A DNA stretch of 64,000 bases, from assembly GCA_002299555.1 (NCBI GenBank), contig DBOL01000103.1:25273-89272 (forward strand), in the 5' to 3' direction. Shown here in pieces: positions 26,018-34,413 of the stretch. Below the pieces are notes generated by a model. That model made no database searches. It was not told the DNA's origin and saw only the letters and a list, made by a program, of their open reading frames with translations. This DNA comes from Candidatus Aminicenantes bacterium UBA647 (GTDB taxonomy: Bacteria > Acidobacteriota > Aminicenantia > UBA2199). Within the stretch, counting starts at the first letter, position 1. Every line of letters starts with the position of its first letter. The position numbers and the translations under genes were made by a program.

Positions 26018-26388
26018 TACATTCTCCTTTTAAAATCATCTTCTGTCCCGAAGATCGTATCTCTCCCTGCAGATATAAGGTAGAGATTCAGGTTCTCATC
26101 ATTCTCAAGAGCAAAAGGTGTCCCCCATGGATCGATTATATGGCTCTCGGTTTTCAAATAATGAGGAATAAGCTGATCCATGATCTCAGGATATTCATTA
26201 TTGTCCATAAAGTAAGAATTGATCGCATTCTCTATAGTTGATATCTGTGCCAGGATCAAAGTATTCTTTGATCTCTGTGGAGTATCCACCATTCTTTCAA
26301 GAGCAGATTGTTCCCCTTCAGACTTATCACATCCGGATGAGAATCCAAGTAATAAAAATATAATAGTTATTAACAAAATTTTTTTCAC
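26017..26388 (-). CDS. Lipoprotein with a GspG (major pseudopilin) C-terminal-like domain
   Basis: GTG start, lipoprotein signal with lipobox FSSGC at about residue 20, then a domain typical of the soluble part of GspG: 'ISTIENAINSYFMDNNEYPE', 'DPWGTPFAL' and 'LISAGRDTIFGTEDDF', the last being the calcium-site loop of pseudopilins. There is no prepilin cleavage motif or long N-terminal pilin helix, so the pseudopilin head has been moved onto a lipid anchor. No other type II secretion genes are near. Translationally coupled to the EIIA gene, which is an odd pairing. Confidence 0.7.
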   Translation of the reverse strand: MKKILLITIIFLLLGFSSGCDKSEGEQSALERMVDTPQRSKNTLILAQISTIENAINSYFMDNNEYPEIMDQLIPHYLKTESHIIDPWGTPFALENDENLNLYLISAGRDTIFGTEDDFKRRM

Positions 26389-26518
26389 GGAAAAAGTTTA
26401 TAATAGTAAAAAAAAATTTACAACCAAATTCAAAAATTGAAGTGAGCTAATTGTAAAAATAGATTTGTTGTGAATTTAAACTGCAATAGAATGTATTTTT
26501 TCAATTAGTTCAGTATGT

Positions 26519-26524
26519 TATACT
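26519..26524 (+). promoter_or_regulatory. -10 box of the cNMP-binding protein gene, leaderless type
   Basis: TATACT followed by six bases and the ATG at 26531. A T-rich stretch sits at the -35 position but does not match well. No Shine-Dalgarno sequence. Confidence 0.4.
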
Positions 26525-26530
26525 TGAAAA

Positions 26531-27010
26531 ATGCAGTACCATGAAGATTTTATTGCAAGTCTATTGAAACGGCTTAATCTTTTTTCTGATCTCGAAGCAA
26601 ATGCCCTCCTCAAGCTTTCTTCTTTTTTCAAAGAAAAAATTTTTAAAAGTGGGGACATAGTTTTTGAAGAGGACAGCATCGGGAATTCCATGATGGTAAT
26701 TACATCGGGAGAAGTGAGGGTATCCCAGAAATCTGATCCGGATAACGAGGAAGCATTAGTAGTGTTGAAAAAGGGTGATCTTTTCGGCGAAATGGGACTC
26801 CTCGAAGACCTCCCCCGCTCTGCAACTGTAATTGCCCATTCAAATGTTGTTATTCTGGAGATCAAGAGAGATGATTTCCTGGAATTCCTAAACAATGAAA
26901 GTGAGGCAGGTGTGAAAATCCTGATCAAACTTTCCAAAATACTCTCCTCAAGGCTTAGGGAAACCGACACAAAACTGAAAACATTTATCAGCCTGACCAA
27001 ATGGCTTTAA
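26531..27010 (+). CDS. Stand-alone cyclic nucleotide-binding domain protein
   Basis: 159 aa; a Crp-like cNMP-binding beta-roll with the phosphate-binding cassette 'GDLFGEMGLLEDLPRSATV' (F85-G86-E87 ... R96-S97-A98), all key residues kept. The DNA-binding HTH of CRP/FNR proteins is absent; after the C-helix the chain ends with 'FISLTKWL'. It must therefore act on another protein. The radical SAM gene starts 24 bases downstream on the same strand. Confidence 0.85.
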   Translation: MQYHEDFIASLLKRLNLFSDLEANALLKLSSFFKEKIFKSGDIVFEEDSIGNSMMVITSGEVRVSQKSDPDNEEALVVLKKGDLFGEMGLLEDLPRSATVIAHSNVVILEIKRDDFLEFLNNESEAGVKILIKLSKILSSRLRETDTKLKTFISLTKWL

Positions 27011-27034
27011 ACTCTTAAGGGCACTTTTTCTCAT

Positions 27035-27940
27035 ATGGCCTTATACAATAGCCTGAATGAAGACAATTGGACGGAGAAGTCTGCATATTTCAAAGAAAAT
27101 TATAGTCCCTGCAGGCTCTGTCCGAGAGAATGTAACTCAGAAAGAGACTCAAACATAGCAGGCGTATGCAGAGTCGGAAAAGATCTCCGGATCGCATCAT
27201 ATAATCTCCATTTCGGAGAGGAACCTCCGATTTCAGGAGCAAGAGGCTCAGGGACCATATTCTTTTCAGGATGTACTCTAAAATGTATCTATTGCCAGAA
27301 TTTTCCGATCTCTCAACTTGACAATGGGAAAACCTATTCCATTGAGGATCTGACACAGATCTTTCTGGAATTAAAAGAGAGGGGTGCCCATAATATAAAT
27401 CTTGTCTCACCCTCACCATATCTTTTCCACATTGTTTCGGCACTCAGATCTGCCTCAATGCTGGGATTTGACCTCCCGATTGTCTACAATTCAGGAGGAT
27501 ATGAAAGAGTAGAGATAATCAAAAATCTTAATAAGATAATTGATGTTTACATGCCTGATTTCAAATATTCATATCCGGAGATTTCAAAAAAATACTCGGG
27601 TGTCTCGGATTACTCTGAAATGGCTCTAAATTCAATTTCTGAAATGTATCGTCAGGTTGGATCACTTCAGGTTAACGAAGAAGGGATTGCGGTTAAAGGT
27701 GTAATAATAAGACATCTGATCCTTCCTGGCCACATAGATAATTCGAAGAATGTCCTGGAAATAATAAGTGAAAATACTTTCAATGACTCATACCTGAGCC
27801 TGATGAGCCAGTACTTTCCCGCCTACAACTCTTCCGGAGATGAACACTTGAAGAGAAGGCTTACTCCCGGGGAATATGAGGATGTAAAATCATTTGCAAT
27901 CTCGAAAGGGCTTGTGAAGGGGTGGTTTCAGGACATCTGA
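27035..27940 (+). CDS. Radical SAM protein, PflA-like activating enzyme family
   Basis: 301 aa. SAM/4Fe-4S motif CxxxCxxC at C80, C84, C87 ('SGCTLKCIYCQN'), preceded by an extra cysteine set C26, C29, C33, C45 ('CRLCPRECN ... GVCR') and the family phrase 'FGEEPPISGARGSGTIFFSG'. This belongs to an uncharacterised group annotated as putative pyruvate formate-lyase activating enzymes; no glycyl radical enzyme is adjacent, so the target is unknown. Oxygen-sensitive chemistry fits an anaerobe. Likely co-transcribed with the cNMP-binding protein. Confidence 0.85.
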   Translation: MALYNSLNEDNWTEKSAYFKENYSPCRLCPRECNSERDSNIAGVCRVGKDLRIASYNLHFGEEPPISGARGSGTIFFSGCTLKCIYCQNFPISQLDNGKTYSIEDLTQIFLELKERGAHNINLVSPSPYLFHIVSALRSASMLGFDLPIVYNSGGYERVEIIKNLNKIIDVYMPDFKYSYPEISKKYSGVSDYSEMALNSISEMYRQVGSLQVNEEGIAVKGVIIRHLILPGHIDNSKNVLEIISENTFNDSYLSLMSQYFPAYNSSGDEHLKRRLTPGEYEDVKSFAISKGLVKGWFQDI

Positions 27941-28773
27941 TCCGATATTATCAAATCAATACTATTAAGCACTTCAGCAGCACCGCCGGCAATACCAATA
28001 CTTCCGTGAGGAACCTGAGACTCTCTCTTGTTTATCCTTACCAGAACAGAATCGAACATATCTAGGAATTTTTCAGACATATACCTAACAGTCGGGACTG
28101 CTGTTCCTGCTCCGCATTCGACTATCACAAGCTTCCTGCCCGAAAGCCCTTCACGCCATACCAATAAATTTCGGTGCTGAATATGAGTTCTATCCGAGAG
28201 CCAATTCCAGTCACCGAACATGAGAATGTTTGGCCTGGCAACCAAACCGCACTTTTCACAGATCGGGATATCTCCTTTAGCTCTCATGGTATCAACATCA
28301 ACATTGATCTCAGTTGATGAAGCATCCCATATTCCTGAGCAGGATGATGCACATTGGAGATAATTTATTGAACCATGACACTCCTCTATTTCATCTTCAG
28401 AAAATCCGGCCCTCTGAAACTGGCCATCTACATTTGATGTGAAGATAAAAAAATCATCCTTTTTCATATCCTTCCATTTTTTAAGAATACTGAATCCGCT
28501 ATGAGGTATGGTTTTTCTATATAAATTAAGCCTGTGACCATAAAAACCCCAGGCAAACTGCGGGTCAGATAAAAACCCCTCAGGATTGGCCATCTCATAA
28601 AAGTTCAGCCCCAGCTTTTTGTATGGAGGATAAGCATTCCAGAATCCTTCATTTCCACGAAAATCCGGGAGCCCTGAATCGACACCCATCCCTGCTCCGG
28701 CTCCAATAAGGATCGCATCTGCTTCTCCTAAAAGGGCTGCAGCCTCTCTGATCTTACCGCTATTGTCTTCCAC
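27928..28773 (-). CDS. SIR2-family NAD-dependent protein deacylase
   Basis: NAD-binding 'GAGAGMGVDSGLPDFRG' near residue 21, 'FTSNVDGQFQRAGF', catalytic His in 'ECHGSINYLQC', and two Cys pairs (CASSC and CEKC) for zinc. 281 aa. The catalytic His is present, unlike SirTM ADP-ribosyltransferases, so deacylase activity is expected. Start is GTG at 28773. It overlaps the convergent radical SAM gene by 13 bases at their 3' ends. No acetyl-CoA synthetase neighbour. Confidence 0.87.
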   Translation of the reverse strand: MEDNSGKIREAAALLGEADAILIGAGAGMGVDSGLPDFRGNEGFWNAYPPYKKLGLNFYEMANPEGFLSDPQFAWGFYGHRLNLYRKTIPHSGFSILKKWKDMKKDDFFIFTSNVDGQFQRAGFSEDEIEECHGSINYLQCASSCSGIWDASSTEINVDVDTMRAKGDIPICEKCGLVARPNILMFGDWNWLSDRTHIQHRNLLVWREGLSGRKLVIVECGAGTAVPTVRYMSEKFLDMFDSVLVRINKRESQVPHGSIGIAGGAAEVLNSIDLIISDQMS

Positions 28774-28827
28774 TTCCTGTTAATTACTCTTAAAAAGAAA
28801 AAAAATCAAACAAAAAACGATAAATCA

Positions 28828-28855
28828 TTGTGAATAGTGTGTTTTTTAGTATAAT
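28828..28855 (+). promoter_or_regulatory. Promoter of serC
   Basis: TTGTGA, 16 bases, perfect TATAAT; leader of about 25 bases with GGGAGAG before the ATG at 28887. Confidence 0.6.
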
Positions 28856-28886
28856 TCAATTTAAATTATTTTTCGGGAGAGATTAA

Positions 28887-29954
28887 ATGAAAAAACACAA
28901 TTTTTATGCAGGCCCGGCGATTTTACCACAAGAAGTACTTGAAAAAGCCAAATCGGAATTAACAAGCCTTAACGGGATCGGACTTTCGGTAATGGAAATA
29001 AGTCACAGGTCAAAAGATTTTGATGCAATAATAACAAGTGCGGAAGAAAATTTTAAGAAACTCCTTAACATCCCTGAAAATTACCATGTCCTTTTCCTTC
29101 AGGGCGGGGCCAGTCAGCAATTCGGGATGATCCCGATGAACCTGCTCAAAGGAGGTAAAGCAGATTATGTCAATACCGGAGCATGGGCTAAAAAAGCAAT
29201 TAAAGAAGCTAAACTTTTCGGAAATGTAAATGTAGCAGCCAGTTCAGAAGATAAAGATTTTTCATATATTCCAAAAGAATTTAATTTTACAGGTGACTGT
29301 AATTATGTTCACATAACGTCAAACGAAACGATTGGCGGTATCCAGTTCAATAACTATCCCGACACAGGAGATGTACCCCTGATAGCAGATATGTCCTCAG
29401 ATATCATGAGCAAAAAACTGGATATTTCTAAATTCGGAATGATTTATGCCGGGGCACAGAAGAACATAGGCCCATCAGGAGTTACTCTTGTCATAATAAG
29501 AGATGACCTTGTTGAGAATTCGGCTGAAGGACTTACATCGATGCTTAGCTATAAAATACATGCAGAAAAAAAATCACTTTACAACACACCTCCCGCATTC
29601 GGAATTTATATCATAAAACTGGTTACAGACTGGTTGATAAAACTAGGCGGATTAGACGCGATCGCAAAGATAAATGCAGAGAAAGCAGGACTACTTTATG
29701 ACAAATTTGATTCAGGTGATTTCTACAACGGAACCGCAAATATAGAAGACAGATCTAAGATGAATGTTACCTTCAGGCTTAAGTCAGAAGAACTTGAGAA
29801 AAAATTCATTGAAGAAGCAACTGCTGCAGGATTTATCGGACTGAAAGGACATAGAAGTGTCGGAGGCTGCAGAGCATCGATCTACAATGCATTGCCGCTT
29901 GAAAGTGTTCAGGAACTTGTAAAGTTCATGGACGAGTTTGAAAAAAACAACTGA
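28887..29954 (+). CDS. serC: Phosphoserine aminotransferase
   Basis: Second step of serine synthesis (3-phosphohydroxypyruvate plus glutamate), also possible in pyridoxal phosphate synthesis. 'HNFYAGPAILPQEVLEKAK' start, 'MEISHRSKDF', 'LFLQGGASQQFGMIP', 'ADMSSDIMSK' and the PLP lysine in 'YAGAQKNIGPSGVT' are diagnostic. 355 aa, normal length. No serA or serB next to it. Monocistronic by appearance. Serine supply is relevant to the serine palmitoyltransferase at 14656. Confidence 0.95.
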   Translation: MKKHNFYAGPAILPQEVLEKAKSELTSLNGIGLSVMEISHRSKDFDAIITSAEENFKKLLNIPENYHVLFLQGGASQQFGMIPMNLLKGGKADYVNTGAWAKKAIKEAKLFGNVNVAASSEDKDFSYIPKEFNFTGDCNYVHITSNETIGGIQFNNYPDTGDVPLIADMSSDIMSKKLDISKFGMIYAGAQKNIGPSGVTLVIIRDDLVENSAEGLTSMLSYKIHAEKKSLYNTPPAFGIYIIKLVTDWLIKLGGLDAIAKINAEKAGLLYDKFDSGDFYNGTANIEDRSKMNVTFRLKSEELEKKFIEEATAAGFIGLKGHRSVGGCRASIYNALPLESVQELVKFMDEFEKNN

Positions 29955-30001
29955 CACTTAACTGCAGATTCTGAGGTTGTAATCTTATAGCAAGTATTAA
30001 T

Positions 30002-31321
30002 ATGGGAAAAAGTATACTTTCAACAAAAAAGATCTTTTTATTCTGGGCACCCCTTGCTGCAACATGGCTGATGATGTCTGTAGAGGGACCATTTCTTGCG
30101 GCTCTGATAGCAAGACTTGCTTTGCCTAAGTACAATCTGGCCGCTTTCGGAGTTGCTTTTTCCTTTGCTCTTATTATTGAGTCCCCGATAATTATGCTGA
30201 TGAGCGCATCAACAGCTCTTGTAAATAACAGGCACGATTATTGCACTTTGAGAAGCTACACTTTTATGCTTAATTCAGCAATAACAGTATTTATGATCAT
30301 CGGACTGATACCGACTGTTTTCCATTTTATTACTCAGGGACTTATCGGGCTCCCTCCGAACATCGCTCACCTCACCCATGTTGCATCTCTCCTCCTCCTC
30401 CCCTGGCCTGCAGCGATAGGATTCAGAAGATTTTATCAGGGGCTGTTGATAAAGAACAACCTGACAAGGCTTGTCGCCTACGGAACTGTTATCAGACTTG
30501 TATTTATGGCATCCACCGCCTTCTTCCTGTATTCTCTCCGGATAACCGGGGCCTATATTGGAGCTGCGGCACTATCAACCGGAGTAATAGCAGAAGCATT
30601 GTTCACCAAGTTTACTGTGAGGGGAACTGTCAGGTCGATCTTAAGATCAGAAAATGAGAATGATAATAAGGAAAAGTTAAATTTCAGGTCCATATCAAAA
30701 TTTTATTTCCCTCTGGCATTGACTGCAATTCTGGCACTCGGAGTGCATCCGATGGTCACTTTTTTCATGGGGAAAAGCCACTTCCCTATCGAATCTCTTG
30801 CTATTCTTCCGGTTGTCAATTCATTGATCTTTGTATTCAGAAGCCTCGGTTTATCATACCAGGAAGTGATCATCGCCCTCCTCGGGGCTAACAAGGAAAA
30901 TTACGAAGGAGTTAAAAAGTTTGCTTTGTATCTTGGAGCATTTCTCCTTGTAACACTTTCCCTCATTCTGTTTACTCCCCTTCTCCACATCTGGTTCCTG
31001 AAAGTATCCGGTTTGTCTTTTGAGCTGGCACAATTCTCAATACTCCCGGCCAGAATCCTTGTGATCCTTCCCCTCCTTACACTTTTAATCTCATTCCAGA
31101 GAGCATTATTAGTCCACACAACAGAAACAGGCCCTATAAAGGGAGCATCTGTTATCGAGATCATAATGATCATCTTCACCCTTTATATCACAGTATTTCA
31201 ATTAAGGCTCCCCGGCGCAGTCGCTGCTGCCATCTCCTATATGGTCGGTCGCCTCTTCGCCAATTCTTATTTACTCCCCTCCCAACTCAAAGCAATCGCG
31301 TTCATAAAGCAAAAGAAATAA
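30002..31321 (+). CDS. Multidrug/oligosaccharidyl-lipid/polysaccharide superfamily (MATE/ANK-like) membrane protein
   Basis: 439 aa with about 12 hydrophobic segments arranged as two halves joined by a charged linker near residue 220 ('RSENENDNKEKLNF'). 'FWAPLAATWLMMSVEGPFLA' at the start and 'LPWPAAIGFRRFYQGLLI' are the kind of motifs seen in MATE-like and ANK-like exporters. Substrate unknown. The start lacks a clear ribosome binding site. I regard the superfamily call as probable and the MATE name as approximate. Confidence 0.6.
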   Translation: MGKSILSTKKIFLFWAPLAATWLMMSVEGPFLAALIARLALPKYNLAAFGVAFSFALIIESPIIMLMSASTALVNNRHDYCTLRSYTFMLNSAITVFMIIGLIPTVFHFITQGLIGLPPNIAHLTHVASLLLLPWPAAIGFRRFYQGLLIKNNLTRLVAYGTVIRLVFMASTAFFLYSLRITGAYIGAAALSTGVIAEALFTKFTVRGTVRSILRSENENDNKEKLNFRSISKFYFPLALTAILALGVHPMVTFFMGKSHFPIESLAILPVVNSLIFVFRSLGLSYQEVIIALLGANKENYEGVKKFALYLGAFLLVTLSLILFTPLLHIWFLKVSGLSFELAQFSILPARILVILPLLTLLISFQRALLVHTTETGPIKGASVIEIIMIIFTLYITVFQLRLPGAVAAAISYMVGRLFANSYLLPSQLKAIAFIKQKK

Positions 31322-31336
31322 TTATCCACAAAGCGC

Positions 31337-31345
31337 AGGGACGGT
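31337..31345 (+). repeat. Short direct repeat AGGGACGGT, copy 1
   Basis: AGGGACGGT here and again at 34271-34279, in the same orientation, on either side of the GDSL hydrolase/HTH regulator pair. Motifs of this kind often mark remnants of REP-associated transposase elements; with nine bases, coincidence is possible. Confidence 0.35.
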
Positions 31346-31380
31346 GCATTCGTTTTTGAGCTTGCAAAAAATTGCCTGAA

Positions 31381-31427
31381 CCTTGATTTGCCTGTTTTCA
31401 CGAACTCTCTGATCATGCAAATCAAGG
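31381..31427. repeat. Inverted repeat, 11-bp arms with 25-base loop
   Basis: CCTTGATTTGC at 31381-31391 and GCAAATCAAGG at 31417-31427 are perfect inverted copies, extending to 13 of 14 with flanks. It lies in the 182-base gap between two convergent genes, next to the AGGGACGGT motif. It may be a remnant of a REP or MITE-like element or a large terminator hairpin. No T-tract follows directly. Confidence 0.5.
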
Positions 31428-31502
31428 CTCAGACTTAGCTCCCTCTCTTTCATCTCTCCCAAAGTAAAACTGCACCTGTGTCCTTTTAACTTATAATTGA
31501 AT

Positions 31503-32819
31503 CTAATGAATAATTTTTTCTCGTAAATCAAATAATTTCATTGGATAGATCTCTGCCAACAAAGATACAATCCTGTCAGCAATAACCTGATGTCCTGTCG
31601 GGCTGGGGTGATTACCTTTAATATCTTCCAGAAGTACTTCCCATCCTAAATAATAATTTATAAAATCATCATATATACCGACGCATAGAAGTTTCTCTCT
31701 TTTTGACATTGCATGTAGACTTTTGTTCAGCGCCTCTGTTTTTTCCTTAAAGAACTGGATGCCGCTTAGATATTGTTTTTGTGGCGGAATCGTTATGTAT
31801 ACAGGGAGCAATCCAAATTCATTTTCTGCGATTTCATAAATTTGTTTGATGTTTTCACACGTGCTTGAGCATGAAAAACTACCATTTGCAACATCGTTTG
31901 TACCAAACATGATAAAGCAAATATATGCATTAACATCCTTGAAGTCTTCTCTCATCCTCAAAAGCCCCATATACGAAGAATCTCTGTTCACTCCAAGATT
32001 AATGCCTTCTGTTTTACGATAATTATTACTTAGGAACTCTGCAACCCTTGACCAATAGGTCAGTTCCGGATGAAAGGAACCCTCTAGATCATTCATTCTG
32101 ATCTTCCCCCATGTAATACTGTCTCCAAAACCAATCAGATACTTTGTTGAATTAGAATTATCCACACGTTGAGTTCTTTGTTTAAAGTATGCATTTCTTT
32201 TTTTCTCCAATAATCTAACGTTCAGATCATCTATTGAAACAAGATAAAGATAATGGTTTTTAATAGTTTCTGTCTCAATGTAAAAAGAACCATCATCAGA
32301 TAATTGATTGTTTTCTACTTTAATTGTTTTTTCATTCATATCAGTAAAAGCAATCCTTTTCATTTTCCCCCTAGAAAGGTCATAAAGGAAAAGATCCTCA
32401 TTGTTTGAGTTTTTAATTCCCCTGAAGATTATCGCTCTGGGTTCATCACCACTGAAAATAACCTCTGTCTCTTTTGAAATAAAACTGAATTTATCATCAA
32501 TAACGATCTCACTGTTATCAATGATAGAATTGTAGAAAATCATCCGGAAAACACCTCCTTTATAATTTATCCATGTAGTAAAAACTTCATCACGATTAAT
32601 GAATATTTTTGGAAATAAATTTTCACCGGGAAACGAAGAACTAAGGTTTTTGACACTTCCAGTATCAATCATGATATCGCTTCTTCCTGAATCTGACTCA
32701 ACCCATATCGAGCTGTCAAAATTTCCCAATCTGAACTTTGACTTTGATATAACAGAACCATCAACGATCTGACATACAAGTATAAATATTACAAAAATTA
32801 TTGGAAATAGCCTTCCCAT
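31503..32819 (-). CDS. Exported SGNH/GDSL hydrolase with N-terminal beta-rich domain
   Basis: Signal peptide (MGRLFPIIFVIFILVCQIV), then about 190 residues that look like beta-propeller-type repeats ('DLFLYDLSRGKMKRIAF', 'HYLYLVSIDDLNVRLLE'), then an SGNH domain: block I 'GFGDSITWG' (Ser234), 'GVNRDS', block III 'FGTNDV', and block V 'NHPSPTGHQV'. The Asp normally three residues before the catalytic His is Lys here, so the catalytic triad may be a Ser-His dyad. Such enzymes deacetylate glycans or cleave esters. GGAGGGGAG precedes the ATG. Divergent from the HTH regulator at 32971. Confidence 0.8.
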   Translation of the reverse strand: MGRLFPIIFVIFILVCQIVDGSVISKSKFRLGNFDSSIWVESDSGRSDIMIDTGSVKNLSSSFPGENLFPKIFINRDEVFTTWINYKGGVFRMIFYNSIIDNSEIVIDDKFSFISKETEVIFSGDEPRAIIFRGIKNSNNEDLFLYDLSRGKMKRIAFTDMNEKTIKVENNQLSDDGSFYIETETIKNHYLYLVSIDDLNVRLLEKKRNAYFKQRTQRVDNSNSTKYLIGFGDSITWGKIRMNDLEGSFHPELTYWSRVAEFLSNNYRKTEGINLGVNRDSSYMGLLRMREDFKDVNAYICFIMFGTNDVANGSFSCSSTCENIKQIYEIAENEFGLLPVYITIPPQKQYLSGIQFFKEKTEALNKSLHAMSKREKLLCVGIYDDFINYYLGWEVLLEDIKGNHPSPTGHQVIADRIVSLLAEIYPMKLFDLREKIIH

Positions 32820-32970
32820 CTCCCCTCCTCCCTCAATTTGCTTTAATCAAAATCTCTTTGTCCTGGTTCTATAATCTTGGGAAAAGTATTTAAATAGCTT
32901 TTACTCCAATGTCACTTCTTTTCGTATTTTGTCGCTATAAAAACTCCTTTTTGATAAAATACTTAAAGAA

Positions 32971-34272
32971 ATGGGGAAATCAGATAAATTATCTTCCTGG
33001 AAAGAAATAGCTAATTATCTTGATGTTGAGATCAGGACCTGTCAAAGATGGGAACAGGAATCAGGATTGCCTGTTCACCGTTATACTGATACTCCCCGGT
33101 CCAGAGTCTTTACAACTAAAAACGAACTGGACATGTGGCTTAACAGATCGGAAAAGTCACTCGATAAGACAAAACGTTTGCCCGGTGGGATTTTGAAGGG
33201 ATCTATCATTGTTGCACTACTCTTCGTGGTAGTGATCCTTATTTATTTTATAGCCAATAGACACGATGACGAAAACCCGAACAACTTCAAGATCATCAAC
33301 GGGGAGCTGGTCATCACTAATTCAAAAGGAGGCGAGCTCTGGAGATTTAATCCGGAAGTAATTAATCTCTGGTCAGAGAACATATACCGGGACCATTTTC
33401 AGATTAAATATTTCAATGGGAAATATAATAAATTTCCAAGTATAGTAATTAAAGATATAAATAATGATAAGAAGAATGAAGTCCTTTTCGGAATAAGGAC
33501 AGAAGATAAAACAAATTGTGGGGATATTTATTTATTTGATCATAAAGGGAAGGTCCTGTGGAATTACAAGCTTGGGAAAGAGATGCAATATGGAGATGAA
33601 GTTTATTCTGGTGATTATGCTCCCTCTGGAATAGATATTAATGATATCAATAATGACGGCAAGAATGAGATCATAATAATTTCCACACACTTATTGTATT
33701 TTCCGACAGAATTCATCATTTTAAACTTAGACGGGGAGAAGACAGGTTCCTATTGGAACTCGGGGCGGATCTCAGACTATGCATTTCACGATCTGGATAA
33801 TAACGGTATAAAGGAAATAATATTGGCGGGTATGAACAATGAGTACAATACCGCAAACATTACTGTCCTGGATTCAGACAATGTATCGGGGTATTCTCCA
33901 CAGTTAAAAAAATACTACACATGCAGGAACTCACAAGGGGGGTCTGAAAAATACTACCTATTATTACCAAGGACGATAATAGACAAGATAAGTTCTTTCA
34001 GGACCTTTGCAAACAACATAGTCCTGCTTGACAATGGTTTACTTTCTATACAAATGGGGCCGAGTGGAATTTATTTTGAATTTGATAAAGATCTCAATAT
34101 ACGATCCGTTAATCTTAGTGACAAATTTATGAACAAAATGAAAACCACTCAAACCTTTATTAACAATGAATTCTCTCATGAAAAATATACGGAAGATCTT
34201 AAAAATAGTATCCTTTACTTTAACGGGAAGGAGTGGGTGCCAGGGCATACTACTTCAAACCAAGTATTGTAG
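32971..34272 (+). CDS. Membrane-anchored transcription regulator: excisionase-type HTH, one TM helix, FG-GAP/VCBS-like exterior
   Basis: Residues 5-60 form an HTH of the 'SWKEIANYLDVEIRTCQRWE' type with 'GLPVHRYTDTPRSRVF' as the wing. A membrane helix follows at about 73-93. The outside part contains three repeats of Asp/Asn-rich calcium-loop type: 'DINNDKKNEVLFG', 'DINNDGKNEIIIIS' and 'DLDNNGIKEIILAG', the signature of FG-GAP/VCBS propellers. This predicts a one-piece sensor whose outer domain binds a ligand and whose inner domain binds DNA. Divergent from the exported GDSL hydrolase, its likely target. No ribosome binding site at the ATG. Confidence 0.75.
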   Translation: MGKSDKLSSWKEIANYLDVEIRTCQRWEQESGLPVHRYTDTPRSRVFTTKNELDMWLNRSEKSLDKTKRLPGGILKGSIIVALLFVVVILIYFIANRHDDENPNNFKIINGELVITNSKGGELWRFNPEVINLWSENIYRDHFQIKYFNGKYNKFPSIVIKDINNDKKNEVLFGIRTEDKTNCGDIYLFDHKGKVLWNYKLGKEMQYGDEVYSGDYAPSGIDINDINNDGKNEIIIISTHLLYFPTEFIILNLDGEKTGSYWNSGRISDYAFHDLDNNGIKEIILAGMNNEYNTANITVLDSDNVSGYSPQLKKYYTCRNSQGGSEKYYLLLPRTIIDKISSFRTFANNIVLLDNGLLSIQMGPSGIYFEFDKDLNIRSVNLSDKFMNKMKTTQTFINNEFSHEKYTEDLKNSILYFNGKEWVPGHTTSNQVL

Positions 34273-34279
34273 GGACGGT
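34271..34279 (+). repeat. Short direct repeat AGGGACGGT, copy 2
   Basis: Second copy of the motif at 31337-31345. It overlaps the stop codon region of the HTH regulator and is followed by an A/T-only stretch and two 'TTTAATCCC'-like words. Confidence 0.35.
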
Positions 34280-34360
34280 CGTTTAATTTTTTAATTTTTT
34301 TAATCCCTCTCTTTAATCCCGCCTGGGCTGTGGGTCAGGGGTGAGGGTAATGAAATGAAT

Positions 34361-34389
34361 TTGTGTAATTTAGGGTCATTGGATAGAAT
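34361..34389 (+). promoter_or_regulatory. Promoter of hypF
   Basis: TTGTGT, 17 bases, TAGAAT, leading to the ATG at 34414 after 24 bases. The ribosome binding site is weak. Confidence 0.45.
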
Positions 34390-34413
34390 TATTGTTTGTG
34401 GTGAAAAAGTAAA

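Noticed and set aside
31322..31330. Perfect DnaA box TTATCCACA
   Set aside because: Single isolated site at the end of a gene, no cluster, no dnaA nearby. Not an origin.
31322..31531. 69-codon minus-strand open frame after the GDSL hydrolase
   Set aside because: No ribosome binding site, overlaps the hydrolase end and consists largely of the inverted repeat; treated as repeat remnant.
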